In this document: positions 1 through 7,076 of the stretch, in pieces
Layout of the letters: the number at the start of each line of letters is the position of its first letter
How positions within the stretch are numbered: position 1 is the first letter of the stretch
From: Rhodoferax sp. UBA4127
Lineage (GTDB): Bacteria; Pseudomonadota; Gammaproteobacteria; Burkholderiales; Burkholderiaceae_C
Reading direction: 5' to 3'
Assembly (NCBI GenBank): GCA_002381045.1
Contig: DFWT01000033.1
Span: forward strand, 1-7,649
DNA length: 7,649 bases
The notes under the pieces: model-generated
What the model was told of the DNA's origin: nothing
The model's database searches: none
What the model saw: the letters and a program-made list of their open reading frames with translations, nothing else
Made by a program: the position numbers and the translations under genes

Positions 1-1066
1 CGTTGATGCCTTTCATGGTGTCCACCACTTGGGCAACCACTTCACCGCCTTGAATGGCCACAGTGCTGGCACTCATGGCAAGCTGATTGGCCTGGGCGGC
101 GTTGTCGGCGTTTTGCCGCACGGTGGCACTGAGTTCTTCCATGCTGGAAGCAGTTTGCTCCAGGGCGCTGGCCTGGTTTTCGGTTCGGCCGGACAAATCG
201 TGGTTGCCCTGAGCGATTTCTGTACTGGCGGTGGCAACTGATTCTGAGCCGTAGCGAACCTGACTGACCACCTTGGTCAAATGCCGCTGCATTTCGTTGA
301 GCGCACGCATCAGTTTTGCAAACTCGTCGGTACCGCGTTCTTCCACCAGCGTTTGTAAATTGCCTTCGGCCACCCGCTTGGTGACTTTGACCGCGTGCGC
401 CAAGGGCCGCAAAATCGATAAGGCGACCAGCCAGCTGAGCGCAGCCACAAGCAATGCCGCCACGGCCACCAACCCCATTGCCAACCAGCGCATCTCATTC
501 GTTTGTTGGAGCACATGGTCACTTTGGTTTTTCAATTCGTTGACATGTTCTGTCACCACAGCCTCCACACTGGCCTGCAAAGCCACGCTGGCGGCATCAA
601 AATTGCCCATCATCGGGTTCCCGCCGGCCGGGCCGCTTTGCACATAGCCCTTGGCCATGGCGACACCGCTGGTGTAGTACAGGTCAAACTCCTGCCGGGT
701 TTTTTCCAGCAGGGCAACCAGTTTGGCGTTGCCTTGTTTGGACGCAACTGCCTTGAAGTTGTCCAACCGGGTCAGGAACTCATTGCGATTTTTCTCTGCT
801 TCACCGAATCCGTCATCCAGGCCATCGAGTGCGCGGGTGGCAGAAACGTCAGACAAAAACTGCTGCACCTGAACCACATTGCGTTGCATGTCTTTGGCTT
901 GCACCACCGCATCCACGTCGGTTGTCAGTGCCAGCACCAGGTCGGCTTGCAGAGCGCCAATACCTGACCACAACCAGGCTGAGAATCCAAAAAACAAGAG
1001 CACGGGCAAGCTGGCACTGAAGCCCAGGCGCCAGCCAATACCCAAACGGCCAAGCAGAGATTGCAT
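1..1066 (-). CDS. Methyl-accepting chemotaxis protein, N-terminal part (cut by window edge)
   Basis: Transmembrane chemoreceptor that would pass ligand signals to CheA/CheW and so control flagellar rotation. Read from ATG at 1066 toward position 1; 355 codons are visible and the frame is still open at the edge. Residues about 12-36 form TM1. Residues 37-192 are a helical periplasmic region of four-helix-bundle size. Residues 194-219 form TM2 (begins WLAMGLVAVAALLVAAL). A HAMP domain follows (RPLAHAVKVTKRVAEGNL, then ERGTDEFAKLM). From about residue 287 the cytoplasmic signalling helix starts with the characteristic NHDLSGRT, ASALEQTASSMEELSATVRQ, NADNAAQANQLA and GGEVVAQVVDTMKGIN runs. These match the methylation helix common in beta-proteobacterial receptors. 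The conserved hairpin tip and any C-terminal CheB/CheR tether are outside the window. The start is supported by a GAGGAAG ribosome site six bases upstream. It is divergent from the c-di-GMP gene at 1149. The ligand cannot be told from the sequence. Confidence 0.95.
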   Translation of the reverse strand, partial: MQSLLGRLGIGWRLGFSASLPVLLFFGFSAWLWSGIGALQADLVLALTTDVDAVVQAKDMQRNVVQVQQFLSDVSATRALDGLDDGFGEAEKNRNEFLTRLDNFKAVASKQGNAKLVALLEKTRQEFDLYYTSGVAMAKGYVQSGPAGGNPMMGNFDAASVALQASVEAVVTEHVNELKNQSDHVLQQTNEMRWLAMGLVAVAALLVAALSWLVALSILRPLAHAVKVTKRVAEGNLQTLVEERGTDEFAKLMRALNEMQRHLTKVVSQVRYGSESVATASTEIAQGNHDLSGRTENQASALEQTASSMEELSATVRQNADNAAQANQLAMSASTVAIQGGEVVAQVVDTMKGIN

Positions 1067-1072
1067 TTGAAA

Positions 1073-1079
1073 CTTCCTC
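1073..1079 (-). promoter_or_regulatory. Ribosome binding site of the chemoreceptor gene
   Basis: On the minus strand this reads GAGGAAG, followed by six bases and then ATG at 1066-1064. It is a strong Shine-Dalgarno match with good spacing and fixes the start of the chemoreceptor. Confidence 0.8.
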
Positions 1080-1109
1080 AAACAAGGTGCGTTGATCTGT
1101 CCACCACGT

Positions 1110-1121
1110 CAACTGCAGTTG
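1110..1121. repeat. Perfect 12-bp palindrome, possible operator
   Basis: CAACTGCAGTTG is its own reverse complement and lies near the middle of the divergent intergenic region, overlapping the -35-like TTGACG of the chemoreceptor strand. The flanking bases do not extend the symmetry. A looser inverted pair, GTTGA at 1091-1095 and TCAAC at 1109-1113, overlaps it. The location suits an operator serving both genes, but no known regulator consensus was recognised and chance occurrence is possible. Confidence 0.3.
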
Positions 1122-1136
1122 CCTGCGTGTCGGGGT

Positions 1137-1142
1137 GAGGGG
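1137..1142 (+). promoter_or_regulatory. Ribosome binding site supporting the 1149 start
   Basis: GAGGGG followed by six bases and ATG at 1149. This is the main reason to prefer the 1149 start over the in-frame ATG at 1236, which has no purine-rich site directly before it. Confidence 0.6.
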
Positions 1143-1148
1143 TAGCGA

Positions 1149-4100
1149 ATGTTAAGCGACAAATTTGCATACCGCGCCCACGTTTTGGATTCGAGCGGAG
1201 GGTGGTCATGGAGCAACCCGTCTATCATTGAATCAATGCGTCATCCACCGCCCTTTAGCCTGCCGCTGCGCCAGTTCCTGTTACGTCGGGTGGGCGTGTT
1301 GGTGGCATTAACTGCCGCCTTGGTGGTGCTCAGTTTTGCGCTGTTTGGTTTGCTGCCCTTGGCCCAGGAAGTGGCAGAGCAGCAGTTCGATGGTGCAACC
1401 GCCCGAGTGCAGTCGGAATTGGATGCGGTGTTTGCCCCGCCCAGGCATTTGTTGGTGGCCAGTCGCGGCTGGCTGGGTACTCAGGCACCCGACCTGGAAT
1501 CGGCGCAGGCATTCAACCAGGTTTTTAAGCCTATCTTGCGGGCCTTTCCTACGATCACTTCGGTGGTGGCGGGCACGCCTGAAGGTCAAGGCTGGCTGCT
1601 GCTGGACCGTGGCAAAGGTCAATGGCGCAACCGCATGACCAACATCCCAAGATGGGGATTGCAGCGCCATTTGCTGCTGGACGAAGCCGACGATGGTGGT
1701 TTGCAAACCCATTGGAGCGAACAGGCTTACGACCCGCGCACCCGACCCTGGTTTATCGGCGGTATGGCTCTGCTGGATGCCACACCGGCAAGTCCTAAAA
1801 GCGCGGCAATTGACCCTGTTCATTGGACAGCACCTTACACTTTTTTCACCACGGGTGCCCCTGGCATAACGGCCTCCATGCGCTGGCGTCTGGTAGACGG
1901 ACGCGACTTTGTGCTCGGCCTTGATTTGACTCTGGGTGATCTGTCGAAAGCCACGCTCAATGCCCAGGTGAGCCCACACGGCTTGGCGCTGGTGTTGACT
2001 GAGGATGCCAAAGTGCTGACCTTGCCGGCCAAGCCCGAGGAACTTCCCGCCGAGGTTTGGCTGGCCCGGGTGCTCAAGCCAGCCGACCAACTTGGCTTGC
2101 CGTCGGTTGCTGCCGCATTGGCCGAATGGCGTGCACGAGAAATGCCGCAAAGTCAGGTGATTTCTTTCGACGCAGAGGGTGCCCGCTGGCTGGCCAGCGC
2201 CAGACCCTACGATCTGGGCGGGCAGCGTCTGTGGGTATGGGTTTTGGCTCCAGCGGCCGACTTTGCGCCGGGCTGGTACCGGGTGGCCTTGGCCTTGCTG
2301 GCCTCGCTGGCGGTCGTAATGGTGTTCTCGATGTGGTTGACCCGCACCGGCACGGCGCGCCTGGCCGCCCCATTGGAGCGCTTGTCGCACAACAGCCGCT
2401 ACATAGGTCGACTGGATTTTCAGGCGGTGCGAGAGGTGCGCAGTGCCGTGGCTGAAATTCAGCAACTGGCCAGCGACCAGCAGCAGATGATGCAAACCCT
2501 GCGCAGCAACCAGGAGCTGCTCGATGCCCGATCGCTGGAATTGACGCAGCAGGTGAGCGCGTTGCGTGCCACTGAGTCGCGGCTGCAACAGCAAAATGAC
2601 ATGCTGCACACCATCATCGACAACTTTCCGGGTGGCGTGTCGGTGGTAGATGCCAACATGCGGATTCTGGCCTTTAACCGCCTGTTCCAGGTGCTGCTGG
2701 ATTTGCCGGAAGGCTTGCTGAGACAGCCCCAGTTGATGTTCGAAGACGTGATTCGTCACAACGCACAGCGTGGCGACTATGGCCCAGCGCCGGTCGAAAC
2801 CCTCGTGGCTGAGCGCATGGTTCTGGCCCGCCAATTCAACCCACATCGCGCCGAGCGCACCCTACCCAATGGCACCACACTTGAGATTCGTGGGATGCCG
2901 CTGCCCCAGGGTGGATTTGTCACGCTCTACATTGATGTCACCAGCAACAAACAGCATCAGCGTGAACTGGAACATTTGGCGCACTTTGATGCGCTCACCG
3001 GTCTGCCTAACCGGGTGCTGCTGGCCGACCGCTTGCGCCAAGGCATGGCCCAGGCCCTGCGCCGGGGCCAGCAACTCGCCGTGGCCTATCTGGATCTGGA
3101 TGGCTTTAAGCAAATCAACGACACCCTGGGTCACGAGGTCGGTGACCAGGTGCTGGTGGTTCTGGCAGGCCGCATGAAGCAGGCTTTGCGTGATGGCGAC
3201 ACCATCGCTCGCCTGGGAGGGGATGAGTTTGTGGCTGTGCTTGCCGATGTGGAAGGCGCCCAGGGTAACGCCCCGATGCTCAAGCGCCTGCTGGCGGCGG
3301 TGGATGCGCCGGTGCGCGTGTTGGGGCAGGACATGCTGCTTTCCGCCAGTGTGGGGGTCACGTTTTTCCCACAGGCCCAGGAAGTTGATGCCGACCAGCT
3401 CATGCGCCAAGCCGATCAGGCCATGTATCAGGCCAAACAGGCAGGCAAGAACCGCTACCACGTGTTTGACACTGAGCAAGACCGCACCCTGCGCGGCCAG
3501 CGCGAAAGCCTGATTCGAATTGAGCAAGCCCTGGCCAATCAGGAACTGCTCTTGCACTATCAGCCCAAAGTCAATATGCGCACCGGCGAGGTGTTCGGTG
3601 TCGAAGCCCTGATTCGCTGGCAACACGGTGAGCAAGGTCTGTTGCCGCCAGCCATGTTTTTGCCAGCCATCGAAGGGGACCCCTTGGCAGTCGAGGTAGG
3701 CGAATGGGTGATTCGTCAGGCGTTGACCCAACTTGCCGAGTGGCAGGCGATGGGTCTGAAAATTGGTATCAGTGTCAACGTGGGCGCGCGCCAGCTGCAG
3801 CATAGCGGCTTTGTTTCATTCATGCACTCCGCCTTGGCCGCACAGCCAGATGTAAACCCCGCCGACCTGGAAATTGAGGTACTGGAAACCAGTGCCCTGC
3901 AAGACATGGCCCGGGTTTGCGAGGTGATGGAGCAGTGTTGTGCATTGGGCATACATTTTTCCCTGGATGACTTTGGTACCGGGTACTCGTCGCTGACCTA
4001 TTTGCGCCGTTTGCCTGTGACTCAGCTCAAAATTGACCAGAGTTTTGTGCGTGACATGCTGACCGACCCGGAGGACTTGTCAATTCTGGTTGGTGTGCTG

Positions 4101-4646
4101 GATTTGTCGGCCTCGTTCCATCGCCGCGCCATTGCCGAAGGGGTGGAAACCGTGTCCCATGGCTGCATGCTGCTGCAACTTGGGTGTGAGAACGCTCAGG
4201 GCTATGGCATCGCCCGGCCCATGCCTACCAAAGATTTTCCGAATTGGCTGGCCAACTGGAAGCCCGACCCACTTTGGCAAGGCGTGCGCGTGGTGCCGCA
4301 TCCAGAGTTGCCGTTGCTGTTTGCGCAAGTAGAGCATCGCGCCTGGCTGGAGCGCCTGCAGGCGTTTTCTTGCAACGAACGCCTGATACCACCCACTTTG
4401 GATTCCAAGACCTGCCACGTCGGTCAGTGGCTGGCTGCAGCCACGAAATTGGGTCACACCGATCGCAGCGATGTCCAAATTTTGATGGGTTTGCATCAGC
4501 ATTTGCACGATTTGGCAGCGCAAATGTGCGAAATGAAATCCTTGGGTTTCCCGGCGGCCGTGCAAGCCCTTTGGGTGGATGTGCGGCAAGCCGGTGACGC
4601 CTTGTTGGCGCAACTGCAGTCCATGATGCCGCCTCGTGAGGATTAG
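1149..4646 (+). CDS. Membrane Cache-PAS-GGDEF-EAL protein with C-terminal CZB-like zinc domain
   Basis: Predicted inner-membrane enzyme that makes and/or breaks cyclic-di-GMP, 1165 residues. TM1 is about 48-70. A periplasmic Cache-like sensor spans about 72-374 and carries YDPRTRPWF (194-202), a hallmark of double Cache domains. TM2 is about 379-398, followed by a HAMP-like linker and a Gln-rich coiled coil to about 485. A PAS domain (about 487-600) starts IIDNFPGGVSVVDAN. The GGDEF domain (about 608-770) has FDALTGLPNR (613-622), an intact GGDEF signature (690-694) and an inhibitory RxxD site, R681-D684, at the standard five-residue distance. The EAL domain (about 790-1035) keeps E819-A-L, N877, E910/E913, D940-D941 of DDFGTGYSS, K961, E997 and E1000 of AEGVET, so phosphodiesterase activity is expected. 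Residues about 1057-1130 look like a CZB domain: H1063 with W1066, C1089-HVGQW, H1116 and H1120. The 1149 start has a good ribosome site, but ATG 1236 (Met30) is an alternative. The gene runs 11 bp into comEC. The net catalytic direction cannot be decided from sequence. Confidence 0.95.
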   Translation: MLSDKFAYRAHVLDSSGGWSWSNPSIIESMRHPPPFSLPLRQFLLRRVGVLVALTAALVVLSFALFGLLPLAQEVAEQQFDGATARVQSELDAVFAPPRHLLVASRGWLGTQAPDLESAQAFNQVFKPILRAFPTITSVVAGTPEGQGWLLLDRGKGQWRNRMTNIPRWGLQRHLLLDEADDGGLQTHWSEQAYDPRTRPWFIGGMALLDATPASPKSAAIDPVHWTAPYTFFTTGAPGITASMRWRLVDGRDFVLGLDLTLGDLSKATLNAQVSPHGLALVLTEDAKVLTLPAKPEELPAEVWLARVLKPADQLGLPSVAAALAEWRAREMPQSQVISFDAEGARWLASARPYDLGGQRLWVWVLAPAADFAPGWYRVALALLASLAVVMVFSMWLTRTGTARLAAPLERLSHNSRYIGRLDFQAVREVRSAVAEIQQLASDQQQMMQTLRSNQELLDARSLELTQQVSALRATESRLQQQNDMLHTIIDNFPGGVSVVDANMRILAFNRLFQVLLDLPEGLLRQPQLMFEDVIRHNAQRGDYGPAPVETLVAERMVLARQFNPHRAERTLPNGTTLEIRGMPLPQGGFVTLYIDVTSNKQHQRELEHLAHFDALTGLPNRVLLADRLRQGMAQALRRGQQLAVAYLDLDGFKQINDTLGHEVGDQVLVVLAGRMKQALRDGDTIARLGGDEFVAVLADVEGAQGNAPMLKRLLAAVDAPVRVLGQDMLLSASVGVTFFPQAQEVDADQLMRQADQAMYQAKQAGKNRYHVFDTEQDRTLRGQRESLIRIEQALANQELLLHYQPKVNMRTGEVFGVEALIRWQHGEQGLLPPAMFLPAIEGDPLAVEVGEWVIRQALTQLAEWQAMGLKIGISVNVGARQLQHSGFVSFMHSALAAQPDVNPADLEIEVLETSALQDMARVCEVMEQCCALGIHFSLDDFGTGYSSLTYLRRLPVTQLKIDQSFVRDMLTDPEDLSILVGVLDLSASFHRRAIAEGVETVSHGCMLLQLGCENAQGYGIARPMPTKDFPNWLANWKPDPLWQGVRVVPHPELPLLFAQVEHRAWLERLQAFSCNERLIPPTLDSKTCHVGQWLAAATKLGHTDRSDVQILMGLHQHLHDLAAQMCEMKSLGFPAAVQALWVDVRQAGDALLAQLQSMMPPRED

Positions 4647-7035
4647 CCGCCTCGCACCGATTTCCTTGGGCGTCTTGGCGGGCAGCGCGCTGCAAATGAC
4701 GCAGGGGGTCCTTTGGCCACTGGCGAGTTATCTGGTGGTCGTGGTGCTGGCGCTGGTTGGACTTCTCTGGTTGCGGCGGCGCCGCTGGACGATAGTGACA
4801 AGCCTAGCTGGGTTCCTGGCCTGCACGGCGCTGGTGTTTGCGCTTACCGGTGTGCGCGCGAGCCTGTTTGACGCCCATCGGCTGTCGCCTGCACTGGAGG
4901 GCCAAGACATTCAAATCACAGGGGTGATCGCCGCGATGCCGCAGCGCAATGACCTGGCCCTGCGATTTTTGTTCGACGTGGAATCTGCCACCCGCGATGG
5001 CCACGATGTACAACTGCCCAAACGCCTGGAACTCAGTTGGTACCGCGGTATGTTTGCACGGGGTGATGGGCCAGGCGAATTGATTGGCGAACTGCAACGG
5101 GTGCCGGCACCACTGGAGGCGGGCGAGCGTTGGCAGATGACGGTGCGGCTCAAGTCCCCCCATGGCAACGTCAACCCGCATGGTTTTGATTTTGAACTCT
5201 CACTGTGGGAACGCGGCGTGCAGGCGACCGGCTATGTGCGTGCGGGTCCAAAAGACCCAGTTGCTCAGAACCTGGGCCAAACCGGATGGCATCCGGTGGA
5301 GTGGGCGCGTGGTGAAGTCCGGGAGCGCATTTTTGCGCGCATCAATGACCAACAAGCCGCGGGCCTCACCGCAGCGCTGGTGGTGGGTGACCAGCAAGCC
5401 ATTGACCGCGCCGACTGGGATGTGTTCCGGGCCACCGGCGTGGCCCATTTGATGAGCATTTCGGGCTTGCATGTGACCATGTTTGCCTGGGGCGCAGCCG
5501 TGTTGGTGGGCTTGTTGTGGCGGCGCTCAGGCGTGTGGTGCGAGCGCGTCAGTGCACCCAGTGCGGGTTTGCTGGGTGGTTTGCTGCTGGCAGGGCTTTA
5601 TGCGCTGTTCAGCGGTTGGGGCGTGCCGGCCCAGCGCACCGTGTTGATGCTGGCCACAGTGGGTTTGCTGCGTCTGTCGGGCTTGCGCTGGCCCTGGCCA
5701 CAGGTTTGGCTTCTGGCCTGCGCGCTGGTGCTTCTTGTCGACCCCTGGGCGTGTTTGCAAGCTGGCTTCTGGCTGAGTTTTGTGGCGGTGGGAGTTTTAT
5801 TTGCCACCGATGTCACCGAACACAGCACCTCTGCCCGAAGCCGCTATGTCATGCTGCTGGCCATGTTGCGCGAGCAATGGGTCATTACCCTGGCGTTGGC
5901 ACCGCTCACACTCTTGCTGTTTGGCCAGGTGTCCTTGGTGGGGCTGCTGGCCAATGCGGTGGCGATTCCATGGGTCACTCTGGTGGTCACACCCTTGGCC
6001 ATGGTGGGAACCTTGTGGCCCCTGGTTTGGGAACTCAGCCAGTGGGCGGTCAGCCTGCTGATGGCATTGTTGACCTGGCTTGCCCGTTGGCCTTGGGCCA
6101 CGTTGGCAGTGGCGCAGGCCCCGGTCTGGGCCGGCGCAGTGGGTGTGGTTGGCGGCTTGATTCTGGCCATGCGCTTGCCCTGGTTTTGGCGCATGGCCGG
6201 GCTACCGCTGGTGATGCCGGTACTGCTGTGGCAGGCACCAACACCACCGGCGGGTCAATTTGAAGTGCTGGCAGCAGACATTGGCCAGGGTAACGCGGTG
6301 CTGGTGCGCACCGCCCACCATGCGCTGCTGTATGACGCCGGGCCGATGTACAGCCAGGAAAGCGATGCCGGGCACCGGGTGCTGGTGCCGCTGCTGAAGG
6401 CGCTGGATGTGCGCTTGGACACCTTGGTGCTCAGCCACCGGGACACCGATCACAGCGGCGGCGTTTTCGCTGTGCTGGCGATGCAGCCAGGTGCAAGTTT
6501 GCTCAGTTCGGTAGGCGCACAGCATGCACTCAACGGCGTGCGGCCGGTTCAGCCTTGCGTGGCGGGTCAACGTTGGCAGTGGGATGGGGTGGATTTTGAA
6601 ATCCTGCATCCGCTGGCGGACGACTATGCGGACAAACAAAAAACCAACGCCATGAGTTGCACCCTTCGCGTGGCCAATGGCAGTCAGGCAGCGCTGCTGA
6701 CCGGCGATATCGAGCAGCCACAGGAAGCAAGGCTGGTGGCCTCTGGCGCGCCACTTCGAGCCCAATGGCTATTGGTGCCGCACCATGGCAGCAAGACGTC
6801 GAGCAGTGCGGCATTTTTGGACGCGGTGCAGCCGCGCTTTGCCATGGTGCAATCGGGTTACCGAAACCGCTTTGGCCATCCAGCAAGCCCTGTTTTGGTG
6901 CGTTACCAAGACCGCGGGATTGACGTGATGGATACGCCTCATTGTGGTGCGTCGCGCTGGCAAAGCGGCCAGCCTGACCAAATGACCTGTGAGCGCGAGG
7001 TGCAGCACCGATACTGGCGACACCGTGTGCCGTGA
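4636..7035 (+). CDS. comEC: DNA internalization competence protein ComEC/Rec2
   Basis: Polytopic inner-membrane protein that forms the channel carrying single-stranded transforming DNA into the cytoplasm; 799 residues, the usual length of the proteobacterial family. N-terminal TM segments (about 5-75) are followed by a soluble DUF4131/OB-like region (about 90-215). The competence domain comes next, with ALVVGDQQAID and the signature GVAHLMSISGLHV (268-280), then many hydrophobic helices to about residue 535. The C-terminal metallo-beta-lactamase-like domain has DIGQGNAV (548-555), YDAGP (566-570), SHRDTDHSGG (600-609; H601, D603, D605, H606), LLTGDIE with D691, and VPHHGSKTSS from about 714, so the proposed nuclease metal site looks complete. 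The C-terminus has paired cysteines and ends in RYWRH, as I recall for Burkholderiales homologues. The GTG start lies 11 bp inside the previous gene, with no strong ribosome site, which suggests translational coupling; the next in-frame ATG is at 4696. No frameshift is seen. Confidence 0.95.
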   Translation: MRISRLAPISLGVLAGSALQMTQGVLWPLASYLVVVVLALVGLLWLRRRRWTIVTSLAGFLACTALVFALTGVRASLFDAHRLSPALEGQDIQITGVIAAMPQRNDLALRFLFDVESATRDGHDVQLPKRLELSWYRGMFARGDGPGELIGELQRVPAPLEAGERWQMTVRLKSPHGNVNPHGFDFELSLWERGVQATGYVRAGPKDPVAQNLGQTGWHPVEWARGEVRERIFARINDQQAAGLTAALVVGDQQAIDRADWDVFRATGVAHLMSISGLHVTMFAWGAAVLVGLLWRRSGVWCERVSAPSAGLLGGLLLAGLYALFSGWGVPAQRTVLMLATVGLLRLSGLRWPWPQVWLLACALVLLVDPWACLQAGFWLSFVAVGVLFATDVTEHSTSARSRYVMLLAMLREQWVITLALAPLTLLLFGQVSLVGLLANAVAIPWVTLVVTPLAMVGTLWPLVWELSQWAVSLLMALLTWLARWPWATLAVAQAPVWAGAVGVVGGLILAMRLPWFWRMAGLPLVMPVLLWQAPTPPAGQFEVLAADIGQGNAVLVRTAHHALLYDAGPMYSQESDAGHRVLVPLLKALDVRLDTLVLSHRDTDHSGGVFAVLAMQPGASLLSSVGAQHALNGVRPVQPCVAGQRWQWDGVDFEILHPLADDYADKQKTNAMSCTLRVANGSQAALLTGDIEQPQEARLVASGAPLRAQWLLVPHHGSKTSSSAAFLDAVQPRFAMVQSGYRNRFGHPASPVLVRYQDRGIDVMDTPHCGASRWQSGQPDQMTCEREVQHRYWRHRVP

Positions 7036-7063
7036 GGGTGCTGGCCCAAAGCTTGCTATAAAC

Positions 7064-7073
7064 GAGGTAGGAG
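7064..7073 (+). promoter_or_regulatory. Ribosome binding region of the ATP-grasp gene
   Basis: GAGGTAGGAG contains two possible Shine-Dalgarno cores. GAGG (7064-7067) is nine bases before ATG 7077. GGAG (7070-7073) is only three bases before ATG 7077 but nine before the in-frame ATG 7083. Both ATGs are usable, and they differ by two residues. A TATAAA (7057-7062) precedes this site, but no -35 box is visible at the right distance, so a promoter in this 41-bp gap is not established. Confidence 0.55.
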
Positions 7074-7076
7074 TTG

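Larger units (their letters stand above)
1067..1148. promoter_or_regulatory. Divergent intergenic control region
   Basis: These 82 bp separate two divergent genes, so promoters for both should lie here or just inside the flanking coding ends. On the minus strand a TTGACG resembling a -35 box occurs at 1112-1107, but the hexamer 17 bases further (CACCTT) is a poor -10. No good sigma-70 pair was found on the plus strand either. The clearest internal structure is a 12-bp palindrome at 1110-1121. The promoter role is inferred from gene layout, not from recognised boxes. Confidence 0.5.

Noticed and set aside
29..967. Plus-strand ORFs at 29-241, 273-647 and 503-967
   Set aside because: They are opposite the chemoreceptor coding strand, whose minus-strand translation shows clear HAMP and methylation-helix motifs; the plus-strand products resemble nothing.
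1119..1155. Possible sigma-28 (FliA) promoter for the chemoreceptor on the minus strand (TTAACATT ... CCCGACAC)
   Set aside because: The -10 half matches the GCCGATAA consensus only partly, and the spacing is 13 rather than about 11 bases after the TAAAGTTT-like half.
1308..4613. Three long antisense ORFs (1308-2846, 2862-3803, 4080-4613) opposite the GGDEF/EAL gene
   Set aside because: They lie in the antisense frame whose codons are exact complements of the sense codons. That frame stops only where the sense gene uses TTA, CTA or TCA, which are rare here; the three stops correspond to TTA at 1308, CTA at 2862 and TCA at 4080. The openness follows from codon bias, and the translations resemble no known protein.
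5517..6263. 248-codon ORF on the plus strand inside comEC
   Set aside because: It is an out-of-frame shadow of the membrane-spanning part of comEC, rich in Gly/Ala/His, with no recognisable domain.
7036..7076. Terminator or full promoter between comEC and the ATP-grasp gene
   Set aside because: Only a weak GGG/CCC pairing is present with no T-tract, and the TATAAA has no matching -35 box.
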